A DNA stretch of 63,339 bases from Sphingomonas sp. (GCF_025362505.1 NZ_JANYGG010000062.1:1-63339), one strand, 5' to 3'; positions 26,329 through 36,053 are shown, counted from the first letter of the stretch. Notes: generated by a model not told the origin, from the letters alone. Made by a program: numbers and translations.

Positions 26329-27914
26329 CACCAGCGCGGCCTGTGACGAAGCTGGGGGCGGGGCAGGCGGCAAGCCTCGTCCGGCGGCTCGCCGGGCCGG
26401 TCGACGCGTTCGCGCTCCACGCCGCGCTTGCCGGCGACGGCCACGGCACCCCGCCGCTGTTCATCCAGCGCACCGGTGGCCCGGCGTTGATCGTCGAGGC
26501 GGAGGCGGTTCGCGCGGTGTGCAACGGCCAGCAGGTGGTGCTCGACGCGCTCACCGAAAACGGCCGCGTGGCGCTCGCCAACCTCGCGGTGACGCTCGCC
26601 GGTCATATCGTCGAACAGGCTCCCGACCGCCTCGTCGCCCGCTTCGAGCGTTGCGAAGCCCCTGAGGAATTTGACCGCGCCCACGCCACCACCCCATTCG
26701 ACGTCCTGCGCGCGCTCGCCTTCGGCCACGCGCCGATCGACCGCGACGAGCCGTTCGCGCTCGCCGCCGCCGGGGTCATCGGCTTCGACCATGTCGACCT
26801 GTTCGAACTGCTCCCTCCTGCCCCTGAAGGCGACTTTCCCGACTATGTCTTCCTGCTCGCCGAAAGCCTGATCGTGGTCGAGCCGACCGGCGCCGGCCGC
26901 CTCGTCTGCGCCGCGTTCGGCAGTGACGATCCCGACACCGCCCACCGCCAGCTCAGCCTCGCTCAGGAGCGGTTGGCGCGACTCTCCGCGCGGGTCGACT
27001 TCGCCCGTGAGATCGGCACCCCGCCGCCCGCCGCCGTGGTGCCGAGCGATGTCCCCGTCACCACCGACCTCGATGACACCCAATATGCCGCGGTGGTCGC
27101 CCGGCTGAAGGAGCGCGTCGCCGCAGGCGACATCTTCCAGGTCGTCCCGTCGCGCGCCTTCCGCACCGCGTGCCCCGACCCCCAGGCGGTGTTCGCCCGC
27201 CTCGGCGCGGCCGATCCCAGCCGCTATCTGTTTTTCGTCGAGACCGGCTTCGGCACGCTGTTCGGCGCCTCGCCCGAAACCGCGGTCGCGGTCCGCCGCG
27301 TTGGCGACGAGAAGGTCGTCATCGTCTCGCCGATCGCCGGCACCCGCCCGCGCGGCGGCACGATCGACGAGGACGACCGAATGGAGGCCGACCTGCGCCT
27401 CGACCAAAAGGAGGTCGCCGAGCATATGATGCTGGTCGATCTGGCGCGCAACGACGTCGCCCGGGTCGCCGAGCCCGGTACCCGCCGGGTTGCCAGCCTG
27501 CTTTCGGTCGAGCGGTTCGCCCGGGTCATGCACCTCGTCAGCCGGGTCGAAGGTCGGCTCGAGCCCGACCGCGACGCGATCGACGCGCTGATCGCGTGCG
27601 GCACGTGCGGGACACTCAGCGGGGCACCCAAGCTGCGCGCGCTCGAACTGATCCGCGAGGCCGAGAGCAGCGCGCGGGGACCCTATGGCGGCGCGGTCGG
27701 CTGGATCGCCAGCGACGGCAGCATGGACACCAGCATCGTCATTCGATCGGCGCTGGTCCGCGACGGCATCGCCGAGGTCCGCGCCGGGGCTGGCGTGGTC
27801 CACGACAGCGACCCTGCCGCCGAAGCCGCCGAGACCCGCCACAAAGCAAGTGCGATCCTGTCTGCGATCCGCGGCGAACTGCCTAAATTGGTCGTCGCAA
27901 AGGTTGCGATATGA
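26325..27914 (+). CDS. trpE: Anthranilate synthase component I
   Basis: 529 residues from the GTG that overlaps the aroF stop; the GTG at 26343 is an alternative. The frame is open far upstream, but that part is a shadow of aroF. Chorismate-binding core: IFQVVPSRAF, LFGASPETAV, SPIAGTRPRGG, HMMLVDLARNDVARV, VMHLVSRVEG, CGTLSGAPKLRALELI, YGGAVGWI and IRSALV. It converts chorismate and ammonia to anthranilate with TrpG. The sequence resembles enteric TrpE in these blocks. Confidence 0.94.
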   Translation: MTPARPVTKLGAGQAASLVRRLAGPVDAFALHAALAGDGHGTPPLFIQRTGGPALIVEAEAVRAVCNGQQVVLDALTENGRVALANLAVTLAGHIVEQAPDRLVARFERCEAPEEFDRAHATTPFDVLRALAFGHAPIDRDEPFALAAAGVIGFDHVDLFELLPPAPEGDFPDYVFLLAESLIVVEPTGAGRLVCAAFGSDDPDTAHRQLSLAQERLARLSARVDFAREIGTPPPAAVVPSDVPVTTDLDDTQYAAVVARLKERVAAGDIFQVVPSRAFRTACPDPQAVFARLGAADPSRYLFFVETGFGTLFGASPETAVAVRRVGDEKVVIVSPIAGTRPRGGTIDEDDRMEADLRLDQKEVAEHMMLVDLARNDVARVAEPGTRRVASLLSVERFARVMHLVSRVEGRLEPDRDAIDALIACGTCGTLSGAPKLRALELIREAESSARGPYGGAVGWIASDGSMDTSIVIRSALVRDGIAEVRAGAGVVHDSDPAAEAAETRHKASAILSAIRGELPKLVVAKVAI

Positions 27915-28519
27915 AAATCTTGCTGATCGACAATCGGGACAGTTTCACCTTCAACCTGGCCGACGCCTGCGCCCGGCTCGGTGCCTATGTGAAGGTCGTC
28001 CGCAACAATATCCCGGCCGGGGCGGCGCTTGCCCGGGCGACACGCGAGGGCATGACCCTATTGTTGTCCCCCGGCCCCGGCCACCCGCGCGACGCCGGCT
28101 GCTGCATGGAGCTGATCGCGCTCGCCAAGGGGCGCGTCCCGCTGATCGGCGTCTGCCTCGGTCACCAGGCGATGGTGCTCGAAGCCGGCGGTACGGTCGA
28201 CCGCGCGCCGACCATCGTCCACGGCAAGACCTCGCCACTCGACCATGACGGCAGCGGCCCGTTCGCGGGCCTCCCGAGCCCGCTCGCGGTTGGCCGCTAT
28301 CATTCGCTGTGCACCCCGAACCCGCCCGCCAACTTCACCGTTCACGGCAGCATCGACGGCATGGCGATGGCGATCAGCGATGCCGCCGCGATGCAGGTCG
28401 GTCTCCAGTTCCATCCCGAATCGATCCTTACTCCGCTCGGCGACCGCCTGCTTGGCAATATCCTGAGCTGGACCGAGGCCTTGCGTTCGCCCGCCCTTTC
28501 CCCGACCGAGGCCGCCTGA
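27911..28519 (+). CDS. trpG: Anthranilate synthase component II (glutamine amidotransferase)
   Basis: 202 residues. Class I glutaminase with Cys82 in IGVCLGHQAM and His168/Glu170 in LQFHPESIL; oxyanion-type SPGPGHPRDAG near 53-63. Supplies ammonia to TrpE. It is a separate protein, not fused to TrpD as in E. coli. Overlaps trpE by four bases and trpD by one. Such subunits can also serve aminodeoxychorismate synthase. Confidence 0.94.
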   Translation: MKILLIDNRDSFTFNLADACARLGAYVKVVRNNIPAGAALARATREGMTLLLSPGPGHPRDAGCCMELIALAKGRVPLIGVCLGHQAMVLEAGGTVDRAPTIVHGKTSPLDHDGSGPFAGLPSPLAVGRYHSLCTPNPPANFTVHGSIDGMAMAISDAAAMQVGLQFHPESILTPLGDRLLGNILSWTEALRSPALSPTEAA

Positions 28520-29562
28520 TGACCGCGCTCCTGCCTGTCGCCGATCTCGGCCCGGTCCCCAACCCGCTGCCCAAGCTGCTGTCGGGCGAGGACTTGCCCA
28601 CCGATGATGCGCGGCACCTGTTCGAACGTCTCGTGCTCGGCAAGCTCGAGCCCGCCGAGATCGCCGCGATCCTCGTCGCGCTGCGGATGAAGGGCGAGAC
28701 GGTCGAGGAGATGATCGGCGCCGCCCGTGCGCTTGCCGCCGCCGCCCTCCCGTTCGATTGCCCCGACTATCTCTACGCCGACTGCTGCGGCACCGGGGGT
28801 GACGGGTCGGGGATCATCAACGTCTCGACCGCCGCCGCCTTCGCCGCCGCCGCCTGCGGGCTGCCCGTCGCCAAGCATGGCAATCGCTCGGTCAGCTCGA
28901 AGTGCGGCTCGGCCGACGTGCTCGAAGCGCTCGGCGCGACGATCGAGGTCGGACCCGACACCGCCCGCGCCAACCTCGACCAGACCGGCTTCTGTTTCCT
29001 CTATGCCCCGCTCTATCACCCGGGCATGAGGCACGCCGCGCTCGTCCGCCGCCAACTGCAGGTGCGCACCGTGATGAACCTGCTCGGACCCTGCGTGAAC
29101 CCCGCTCGACCGCCAGTCCAGCTGCTCGGGGTTGCCGATCCGCGCCTGCTCCGCCGCATCGCCCAGACGCTCGATGCGATGGGGGTCCGCGAGGCATTGG
29201 TCGTTCACGGCTCGGGCCTCGACGAGGTCGCGCTTCACGGCGAAACCCGCGCCATCCGCCTGTCCCACGGCGAACTCACCGAGGTGGAAATCACCCCTGA
29301 GGATGCGGGCCTGGAACGCGCCCCGGTGAAGTCGGTCACGGGCGGCGACGCGACCGAAAACGCCGCTCGCCTGCGCGCCTTGCTGGCCGGGCAGGGCGAG
29401 CGCGCCGAGCACGACATCGTCGCGCTCAACGCCGGCGCGCTGCTGATGACCGCGGGCAAGGCGAGCGACCTGCGCGATGGCGTGGGGCAGGCGCTCGAGG
29501 CACTGCGATCAGGTGCCGCCGGACGCGTTCTCGAAGCTTTTGTGGAGGCAAGCCGTGGCTGA
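28519..29562 (+). CDS. trpD: Anthranilate phosphoribosyltransferase
   Basis: 347 residues from the ATG overlapping the trpG stop. PRPP-binding CCGTGGDGSG, then INVSTAAAFAAAACG, KHGNRSVSSKCGSADVLEALG, and RTVMNLLGPCVNPARP are all intact. Joins anthranilate to PRPP. Its last eight bases overlap the start of trpCF. Confidence 0.96.
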   Translation: MTALLPVADLGPVPNPLPKLLSGEDLPTDDARHLFERLVLGKLEPAEIAAILVALRMKGETVEEMIGAARALAAAALPFDCPDYLYADCCGTGGDGSGIINVSTAAAFAAAACGLPVAKHGNRSVSSKCGSADVLEALGATIEVGPDTARANLDQTGFCFLYAPLYHPGMRHAALVRRQLQVRTVMNLLGPCVNPARPPVQLLGVADPRLLRRIAQTLDAMGVREALVVHGSGLDEVALHGETRAIRLSHGELTEVEITPEDAGLERAPVKSVTGGDATENAARLRALLAGQGERAEHDIVALNAGALLMTAGKASDLRDGVGQALEALRSGAAGRVLEAFVEASRG

Positions 29563-30916
29563 TGTGCTGTCAGAAATTATTGCCGCCAAGCGGATCGACG
29601 TCGCCAACCGCTTCGGCGAGACCAGCGCCGATACTCTGCGCGAAAATGTCGTGCCGACAACGCGCAGCCTGCGCGCGGCGCTGTCGCAACCCGGCGCCCG
29701 CTTCATCATGGAGGTCAAGCGTGCCTCGCCTTCGGGCCACCGTAGCGCGGTTGAGCCTGCCGACGCCGCGCGCGCTTACGCCGGTGTCGCCGACGCGGTA
29801 TCGGTCCTCACCGACGCGCCTTATTTCCACGGCTCGCTCAACGACCTGCGCGCCGTCCGCGCGAACTTCGACGGACCGATCCTGGCGAAGGATTTCGTCG
29901 TTGATCCGCGCCAGCTGATCGAGGCCCGCGCCGCCGGCGCCGACGCCGCGCTGGCAATGCTGTCGGTCCTGACCGACGCCGAAGCGGCCGAAGTCTATGC
30001 CGAGGCCAAACGCCTCGCGATGGACGTCATCACCGAAGTCCATGACGAGGACGAACTTGCCCGCGCCACCGCGCTCGGTGCCGACATCATCGGCATCAAT
30101 AACCGCGACTTGAAGACCCTCGCCACCGACCTCGCCGTGACCGAACGCCTCGCCCCGCTCGCCCCGCGACAAGCGCTGCTCATCGCCGAATCCGGCATCG
30201 CCACCCGCGCCGACGTCAATCGCCTCGCCCCCTACGTCGACGCCTTCCTCGTCGGCTCGTCGCTGATGGCCGCCCCCGACGTTCGCGAAGCGGCCCGTGC
30301 ACTGGTCTTCGGCCGCGTCAAGATCTGCGGCCTCGCCCGCCCCGAGGACATCGCGCTCGCTGCCGAGCTCGGCGCGACCCACGCCGGCTTCATCTTCGCT
30401 CCCGGCACACCACGCGCGGTCACCCCGGTCGAGGCCCGCGCGCTCGTCGCCCAGGCCCGCGCCGCCGGCCTCGCTCCGGTCGGCGTGTTCCGCAACGCCG
30501 ATCCCGAGGACGTCGCCGAGATCGCTGCGTCGCTCAACCTTGCCGCGGTCCAGCTCCACGGCAACGCCAATTACGCGACCATCGCCGGCATCCGCCGCGA
30601 CTTTGCCGGCGAGGTCTGGGCGGTCAGCCGCGACGGCGCCGAGCCGGTGTGCGACGCCGCCGACCGCACCGTGTTCGACAGCGGCGATGGTGGGACCGGG
30701 CAGACCTTCGACTGGTCGCTGCTCGACGGCCGCCGCGATCTCGCCACCGGCTTCCTCGCCGGCGGGATCACCCCCGCCAACGCCGCTGTCGCCGCCCGCG
30801 TCGGCGCCTTCGGGCTCGATCTCTCCTCGGGCGTCGAAGCCCAACCCCGGTTCAAGGATCCCGCCAAGATGACCGCCTTGTTCGCCGCCCTCCGCCCGTC
30901 CAGCAGGAACAACTAA
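29555..30916 (+). CDS. trpC: Fused indole-3-glycerol-phosphate synthase and phosphoribosylanthranilate isomerase
   Basis: 453 residues from the GTG at 29555, with ggagg seven bases upstream. TrpC domain about 1-250: [65 protein letters not shown]. TrpF domain about 256-453: [35 protein letters not shown] and FDWSLLDGR. Length and joint match enteric TrpCF (about 453). Most alphaproteobacteria carry separate trpC and trpF. Confidence 0.95.
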   Translation: MADVLSEIIAAKRIDVANRFGETSADTLRENVVPTTRSLRAALSQPGARFIMEVKRASPSGHRSAVEPADAARAYAGVADAVSVLTDAPYFHGSLNDLRAVRANFDGPILAKDFVVDPRQLIEARAAGADAALAMLSVLTDAEAAEVYAEAKRLAMDVITEVHDEDELARATALGADIIGINNRDLKTLATDLAVTERLAPLAPRQALLIAESGIATRADVNRLAPYVDAFLVGSSLMAAPDVREAARALVFGRVKICGLARPEDIALAAELGATHAGFIFAPGTPRAVTPVEARALVAQARAAGLAPVGVFRNADPEDVAEIAASLNLAAVQLHGNANYATIAGIRRDFAGEVWAVSRDGAEPVCDAADRTVFDSGDGGTGQTFDWSLLDGRRDLATGFLAGGITPANAAVAARVGAFGLDLSSGVEAQPRFKDPAKMTALFAALRPSSRNN

Positions 30917-30917
30917 G

Positions 30918-32081
30918 ATGTATCACTCAGGCCGCTTCGGCCGCTTCGGCGGTGCCTTCGTTCCAGAAATCCTCGTTCCCGCGCTCGAACAGCTCGAAGC
31001 CGCCTTCCTTGAAGCGCAGGTTGACCCCGAGTTCAACGCCGAGCTCCAGAACCTGCTCACCACCTATGCCGGCCGCCCGACCCCGCTGACCAGGTGCCGC
31101 AACCTGGGCTCGGAGCGCACGCGCATCTACCTGAAGCGCGAAGACCTGCTCCACGGCGGCGCGCACAAGACCAACCAGGTGCTCGCCCAGGGCCTGCTCG
31201 CCAAGCGCATGGGCAAGACCCGCCTCATTGCCGAAACCGGCGCCGGCCAGCACGGCGTCGCGACCGCGCTCGCCGGCGCGCTGTTCGGGCTCGACACCAA
31301 GATCTACATGGGCGCGCACGATGTCGCGCGCCAATCGCTCAATGTGTTCCGGATGGAGCTGATGGGCGCCGAGGTCATTCCCGTCACTTCGGGCAGCCAG
31401 ACGTTGAAGGACGCGGTCAACGAGGCGCTGCGCGACTGGACCGCCAGCTTCGCCGATACCCACTACATCCTTGGCACCGTCGCTGGCCCGCACCCGTTCC
31501 CGCTGATGGTCCGCGAGTATCAGCGCGTAATGGGCAAGGAAGCCCGTGAGCAGATCCTCGAGGTCGAAGGCCGCTTGCCCGACGCGGTCATCGCGTGTGT
31601 CGGCGGCGGGTCGAACGCAATCGGCATCTTCACCGACTTCATCGCCGACGAGGGGGTCGAGCTGATCGGGGTCGAACCCGCCGGCAAGGGCCTGAGCGGC
31701 CACGAACATGGCGCGACCATCCTGCGCGGATCGCCCGGAATCCTCCACGGCGCCTCGACCCTTCTGCTTCAGGACGGGGACGGCCAGGTCACCGAAAGCT
31801 GGTCGATTTCGGCCGGGCTCGATTACCCCGGCGTCGGCCCCGAACATGCGTATCTCAAGGATATCGGCCGCGCCCGTTATGTCGGCTGCGAGGACCAGGC
31901 CGCACTCGATGCGTTTGTCCTGCTCGCGCGCAAGGAAGGGATCGTGTGCGCGTTCGAGAGCGCTCATGCGCTCAGCTACGCGCTGGAGCTGGCCAAGGCG
32001 GACGAGGACAAGATCCTGCTCGTCAACCTGTCGGGGCGCGGCGACAAGGATATGGCGCAGGCGCGGGAGCTGTTGAAGTGA
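30918..32081 (+). CDS. trpB: Tryptophan synthase beta subunit
   Basis: 387 residues. PLP lysine in [20 protein letters not shown], the phosphate-binding VGGGSNAIG, and the C-terminal [11 protein letters not shown] are present. Joins indole to serine. Starts one base after the trpCF stop and overlaps trpA by four bases. Confidence 0.97.
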   Translation: MYHSGRFGRFGGAFVPEILVPALEQLEAAFLEAQVDPEFNAELQNLLTTYAGRPTPLTRCRNLGSERTRIYLKREDLLHGGAHKTNQVLAQGLLAKRMGKTRLIAETGAGQHGVATALAGALFGLDTKIYMGAHDVARQSLNVFRMELMGAEVIPVTSGSQTLKDAVNEALRDWTASFADTHYILGTVAGPHPFPLMVREYQRVMGKEAREQILEVEGRLPDAVIACVGGGSNAIGIFTDFIADEGVELIGVEPAGKGLSGHEHGATILRGSPGILHGASTLLLQDGDGQVTESWSISAGLDYPGVGPEHAYLKDIGRARYVGCEDQAALDAFVLLARKEGIVCAFESAHALSYALELAKADEDKILLVNLSGRGDKDMAQARELLK

Positions 32082-32869
32082 GCCGATACGACGAGATGTT
32101 CCAGCGCCTTGCACAACGCAATGAAGTCGCGTTCGGGGCCTTCCTGATGCTTGGCGACCCCGATCCCGTGACCAGCGCCGCCCACCTCGACGCCTGCGCC
32201 TTGGGCGGCGCCGACATGATCGAGGTCGGCATCCCGTTCAGTGACCCGATCGCCGACGGCCCGGTGATCCAGGCCGCCTCGGTTCGCGCGTTGGCCAACG
32301 GCGCCAAGGTCGACGACGCCTTCGCCCGGATCGCCGAACTGCGCGCGAAACACCCCGCCATCCCGATCGGCATCCTGACCTACGCCAACCTGCTGATGGC
32401 GCGCGGCGAGGCGAAGTTCATGGCCGATGCCAAGGCGGCGGGCGCGGACTCGATCCTCGTCGCCGACGTGCCGAGCCTTGAGGCGGCACCCTATTCCGCA
32501 CTCGCCAAGGCCGCCGACATCGACCTCGTCATGGTCGCCGCGACCAATACCCCTGCGCCAGCACTGGCGAAGATCGCCGCGCTGTCGTCGGGTTATACCT
32601 ATTGCGTCGCCCGCGCCGGCGTGACCGGTACCCGCGATGAGCTCACCCTCGACCACGCCGACCTGTTCGCCAGCCTCGCCGCGGCGGGCGCGCCGCCGCC
32701 AGTCCTCGGCTTCGGCATCTCGACCCCCGACCACGTCCGCTCAGCCGTCGCCGCGGGCGTTGCCGGCGTGATCAGCGGCTCGGCTATCGTCAAGCTCGTC
32801 CCCGAACCCGACGCCACCGCGAAGATCGAGACCTTTGTGCGTGCAATGAAGGCGGCGACGGTGCGCTGA
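32078..32869 (+). CDS. trpA: Tryptophan synthase alpha subunit
   Basis: 263 residues from the GTG that overlaps the trpB stop. Family signature [15 protein letters not shown] with the catalytic Asp region, FLMLGDPDP (catalytic Glu-equivalent region diverged to GDPD, as in several alphaproteobacteria), and [10 protein letters not shown] with VISGSAIVK. Splits indole-3-glycerol phosphate. Last gene of the trp operon. Confidence 0.95.
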   Translation: MSRYDEMFQRLAQRNEVAFGAFLMLGDPDPVTSAAHLDACALGGADMIEVGIPFSDPIADGPVIQAASVRALANGAKVDDAFARIAELRAKHPAIPIGILTYANLLMARGEAKFMADAKAAGADSILVADVPSLEAAPYSALAKAADIDLVMVAATNTPAPALAKIAALSSGYTYCVARAGVTGTRDELTLDHADLFASLAAAGAPPPVLGFGISTPDHVRSAVAAGVAGVISGSAIVKLVPEPDATAKIETFVRAMKAATVR

Positions 32870-32914
32870 CCATCGTTACGCAACCGCACGGAGCGGCCCG
32901 GCGTTAGCGCCTGC

Positions 32915-33658
32915 GTGTATACCGGAGACCTCACGACCCGCGACCGCGCCGCCCCGGTGCTCGCCGTCATCGCCGTTCATGCCGCGCTCGGCTTCATGCT
33001 GCTCGGCATGTCGGGCCACCTGACCCCCTCGGCGGTCGAGCAGGCGCTCAAAATCTTCGACGTCCGCGAGGTCCCCCCGCCGCCCGAAATCCCGCCACCA
33101 ACGCCGAAGCCAGACAAGCGGACCGCGCCGGCCGCTGCCAAGCCGAAGGCCGCCGCACCCCCCGCGAAGAAGGCCACGGCGACCCCGATCGTGTTGCCCC
33201 CGCCAAAGCTCGTCATCCCCGTTCCCACCCCGATCGCAGTCGCGCCCAAACCGGGGCAGGGCACCGCTGCGTCGCAGGGCGCCGCCACCGCCGGCGCCGG
33301 CTCGGGCGCTAGCGGGGTCGGCAACGGCACTGGTGGCGGCGGCAATGGCGACGGCACCGGCGGCAGCGGCGACGGCGGCACCGGGACCCACCCGCGCCCG
33401 CTGTTCCGCCCGCTCAACCCGCGCAGCTTCCCGCAGGCCCTGGTCGAGCCCCTCCCGCCCGGCGCGCGTGTGCTGATCATCTTCACCGTCCAGTTGAACG
33501 GCAGCATCTCCGACTGCTCGGTGCGCCAGCCGAGCGGCAGCCCGGCACTCGACGCGCTGGTCTGCCAGTTCGCGACCCAGCGCTTCCGCTACGACCCCGC
33601 CCGCCGCGGTAACGGCACAGCCTATGTGGCCAAGGCGGCCTACATGCAGGTCTTCTAG
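32915..33658 (+). CDS. TonB-family energy transducer
   Basis: 247 residues from a GTG. One N-terminal membrane anchor (APVLAVIAVHAALGFMLLGM), a Pro-rich then Ala/Lys spacer (PPPPEIPPPTPKP), a Gly-rich linker near 120-160, and a C-terminal TonB-type domain (VLIIFTVQLNGSISDCSVRQ, LVCQFATQRFRYDPA). It would transmit proton-motive force to outer-membrane receptors. No exbB/exbD or receptor is adjacent. The Gly-rich linker is unusual, so an unrelated secretion role is possible. Confidence 0.8.
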   Translation: MYTGDLTTRDRAAPVLAVIAVHAALGFMLLGMSGHLTPSAVEQALKIFDVREVPPPPEIPPPTPKPDKRTAPAAAKPKAAAPPAKKATATPIVLPPPKLVIPVPTPIAVAPKPGQGTAASQGAATAGAGSGASGVGNGTGGGGNGDGTGGSGDGGTGTHPRPLFRPLNPRSFPQALVEPLPPGARVLIIFTVQLNGSISDCSVRQPSGSPALDALVCQFATQRFRYDPARRGNGTAYVAKAAYMQVF

Positions 33659-33715
33659 CCTGGGCCCGAAAAAAGGCGTACGTGATTTGACCATCCGACC
33701 AAGGGAGGATGGATC

Positions 33716-34240
33716 ATGAACAGGTTTATCTCGATCAGCGGCGCCTTCGCGCTGGGGCTTGTAGCCGTCCCGGCTCACCCGTCGCCGGCGTCGCCGGCGC
33801 TCATTACCGGCGCGCTCGGCGCCGCGCCCGCCGCGGTGGCGCGCGGCGCGACGGTGATCAGCGGCGACGGGAAGGTGCTGCGCAAGGGCGGCAACGGCTG
33901 GACCTGCATGCCCGACAATCCAGCCACCCCGGGGCCCGATCCGATGTGCTTCGACAAGGTCGGGCTTGCCTGGGCAATGGCCTGGATGGGTCACAAGACC
34001 CCTCCCGGCGCGACCGGCATGGCCTACATGCTCAAGGGCGGCACGGACGCGAGCAACCTTGATCCCTTCGCCACGAAGCCGACCCGCGGCTGGATCAAGA
34101 CGGGCCCACATGTCATGATCCTCAGTGCCGACGCGGCGCGCGCGTCAGGCTATCCCGCTGGGGCCAACCCCGACACGTCGAAGCCCTATGTGATGTTCGC
34201 TGGCACCCCCTACGCCCACATCATGATGCCCACGAAATGA
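33716..34240 (+). CDS. Secreted hypothetical protein
   Basis: 174 residues with a good ribosome site (agggagg) and a signal peptide (about residues 1-22). The mature part contains GNGWTCMPDNP and PDPMCFDK, two cysteines likely forming a disulfide, and Met-rich segments (WAMAWMG, MAYMLKG). It ends in AHIMMPTK. I do not recognise the family. A perfect 11-pair hairpin follows its stop. Confidence 0.75.
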   Translation: MNRFISISGAFALGLVAVPAHPSPASPALITGALGAAPAAVARGATVISGDGKVLRKGGNGWTCMPDNPATPGPDPMCFDKVGLAWAMAWMGHKTPPGATGMAYMLKGGTDASNLDPFATKPTRGWIKTGPHVMILSADAARASGYPAGANPDTSKPYVMFAGTPYAHIMMPTK

Positions 34241-34246
34241 AACCTG

Positions 34247-34273
34247 GCCCTCCCGCCCCCGGGCGGGAGGGGC
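34247..34273. terminator. Probable bidirectional terminator hairpin
   Basis: CCCTCCCGCCC (34248-34258) and GGGCGGGAGGG (34261-34271) form an 11-pair stem with a two-base gap between two convergent genes. There is only a short T tract (gtttcg), so efficiency is uncertain. It could also be a solitary REP-like element. Confidence 0.6.
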
Positions 34274-34280
34274 GGTTTCG

Positions 34281-35186
34281 TCACTTTGCGTCGATGAACG
34301 GCATCGGGCCGCTGCCGGTGTAGGTCGGCAGGCGCCCGTCCCACTTTTCGACGGCACGCATCTTGACGATCTCGGGGTTGGTGCGGATCGCCTCGGCTTC
34401 GACCTGGATCGATTCGGCGTCGCCCTTCGCCTTGGCCATGCGTGCGTCGGCGTTGGCCTTGGCGGTGGCGACATTGGCCTGCGCCGCGAGCGCGGCCTGT
34501 TCGTTGGCGATCTTGGCGTTGATCTGGTCGAGTACCTGCTGCGGAACCGCGATATTGCCGGCCCAGTAAAGCTGCTCGACCTGCAGGCCGACCGGCCCGA
34601 AGAATTTCTGCACTTCCTTGAGCGCCGTGTTGACCAGCTCAGCCTTGTGGCTGCCGTAAATCTCCTCGACGCCCAGTTGCGAGGCGCGCTCGACGATCGC
34701 GTTGCGGATCGAATTGCGCAAGGGACCGGCGATGATCTGGTCCATGTCGGTGCGGTAACGCTGAAACAGGATCGAGGCTTTGGTCGGATCGACATGGTAG
34801 CTCACCGCGACATCGGCGCTGAGCGACAGGCCGTTCTTGTCCTGGAAGTTGAAGCTTTCGTCGACCTCGTTCTGCTCGGTCTTCGAGCGGGTCTAGGTAT
34901 AGGTCCGCGTAAATACCGGATACTCATAGATGTGCGTGCCCGGGGGTGCGAAATACCAGCCTACGCCGAGCGAATCGGGCGACACGCCGCCAACGATATT
35001 GTTGACGCGGATGCCGACATTGCCGGGGAGCACGCGCGCGAAACTGCTCATCCAGATGACGATCAGCGCGATGACGACCGGCACGATCCACTTGGCCTTG
35101 CCAAGCCGGATGTGGCGGCCGTTCAATGCCGAGCCGAACTTGTAGGCCGGCGACGTTTCGTTTGGTGGTGTCGCCGAGTAGCTCAT
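34281..35186 (-). pseudogene. SPFH/prohibitin-like membrane protein interrupted by one amber codon
   Basis: Read as one frame, 302 codons including an internal TAG at 34893-34895 (codon 98) and the final stop. Before it: MSYSATPPNE, one membrane segment IVPVVIALIVIWM (about 33-46), and the SPFH start VLPGNVGIRVN. After it: TRSKTEQNEVDESFNFQDKN, VAVSYHVDPTK, and a long Ala-rich coiled coil (ANEQAALAAQANVATAKANA) before PMPFIDAK. Nothing else is damaged, so it is a recent nonsense mutation, a sequencing error, or a site of readthrough. A good ribosome site (gggagggg) precedes the ATG. A GTG at 34805 could restart the C-terminal 174 residues. Confidence 0.8.
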
Positions 35187-35207
35187 TTATTTCCCCTCCC
35201 GCTTTAC

Positions 35208-35241
35208 AAAAAAAGGGGCCAGAGCGCGTTGCTCCGGCCCC
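35208..35241 (-). terminator. Intrinsic terminator of the DUF3761 gene
   Basis: Stem 35215-35225 with 35231-35241 (10 of 11 pairs), followed on the minus strand by seven T residues (35214-35208). It lies just after the DUF3761 stop and before the SPFH gene start. Confidence 0.85.
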
Positions 35242-35259
35242 CCTGTAGTCAAGTCCGTG

Positions 35260-35865
35260 TCAGGCCCACTTGGCCACGCCGCCGTGGCGCGAGCACGAGC
35301 CGGTGCGCTGCTTCGAGTGGCTGTAGAAACCGTCCTTGCAGCGCGCGAGGGCGCCGGCCGGGTTCTTGTCGTCGGCGGCAGGCGCGGCAGCCTTGGGCGC
35401 CGGCTTGGCCACCGCGACCGGCTTGGCAACGGCAACGGTTCTGGAGGCAGTGGCGGTCTTGCACACGGTCTTGGTGGCATTGCCCGCCTTGGCGCAGTCA
35501 TAGTTGCGCGTGGTGGTCGCGGTAGTGACTTGCTTGACGACCAGCTTTGCCGGGGTCGCGGCGGTCTGGCACGCGGCCTTGTTCTTGTTGCCGCCGAGGC
35601 GGCAATCATAGTTGCGTTCGGTCTTGGTGACGGTCTTGGTGACGGTCTTGGTCGCGACCTTGGCCGGAGCAGCGGGCTTGGCAGCGGCCTTGGCGGCCAC
35701 CATCGGCTTGGCGGCGACCTTGGGTGCCGCTTTCGCAGCGGTCTTGCACTCGGCCTTGGTGGCGTTGCCGGCCTTGGTGCAGTCATAGTTGCGGGCGCTG
35801 GCCGGCGTCGCGGCGAGGCCGGCGGCGCCCAACGTCATCATGGCGGCTAGAAACAAGCGGTTCAT
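35260..35865 (-). CDS. Secreted repeat protein with C-terminal DUF3761-like domain
   Basis: 201 residues from the ATG at 35865 (gggag upstream). Signal peptide about 1-25 (ending PASARNYD). Three copies of RNYDCxxxGNxxKxxCxTA follow at about 25, 85 and 121, separated by Ala/Lys/Thr/Val-rich low-complexity spacers. The end, CKDGFYSHSKQRTGSCSRHG then GVAKW, matches DUF3761. Every repeat holds two cysteines, suggesting small disulfide-closed modules. Function unknown; probably periplasmic or surface. Confidence 0.8.
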   Translation of the reverse strand: MNRLFLAAMMTLGAAGLAATPASARNYDCTKAGNATKAECKTAAKAAPKVAAKPMVAAKAAAKPAAPAKVATKTVTKTVTKTERNYDCRLGGNKNKAACQTAATPAKLVVKQVTTATTTRNYDCAKAGNATKTVCKTATASRTVAVAKPVAVAKPAPKAAAPAADDKNPAGALARCKDGFYSHSKQRTGSCSRHGGVAKWA

Positions 35866-35991
35866 CGACACTCTCCCTCGAACGCGAGGCGCAGTTGATT
35901 CGGCACGGCGCGTCAACACCCCATCTAAAGCGACAGGCGGGGCGATTATCTCGCGGATTGCGACCCGGAGCAATGGCGCTTTTGGGGAATG

Positions 35992-36030
35992 AAAAGGGGC
36001 CGGAGAATTGCTTCCCCGGCCCCGATTTTT
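35992..36030. terminator. Terminator after rplK-rplA
   Basis: GGGGCCGGAGAA (35996-36007) pairs with TTCCCCGGCCCC (36012-36023) with one mismatch. It is flanked by AAAA on the left and ATTTTT on the right, so it can act in both directions; on the minus strand it follows rplA by about 30 bases. Confidence 0.85.
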
Positions 36031-36053
36031 CCGTTCGCGAGAAGGTGCGCTAC

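Noticed and set aside
26256-27842. 528-residue minus-strand frame opposite trpE
   Set aside because: Low-complexity Gly/Ala/Asp sequence without motifs; shadow of trpE.
16457-32869. Recent genomic island carrying his and trp operons
   Set aside because: No integrase, attachment repeats, tRNA border or base-composition shift visible; if transferred, the event is old.
34893-34895. Genome-wide amber recoding as an explanation for the SPFH stop
   Set aside because: TAG is used as the normal terminal stop of several intact genes here, for example at 6425, 12867 and 33658.
35697-35800. CRISPR-like periodic repeats in the DUF3761 gene
   Set aside because: Periodicity comes from Ala/Lys/Thr/Val codons in protein spacers, with irregular unit length and no cas genes.
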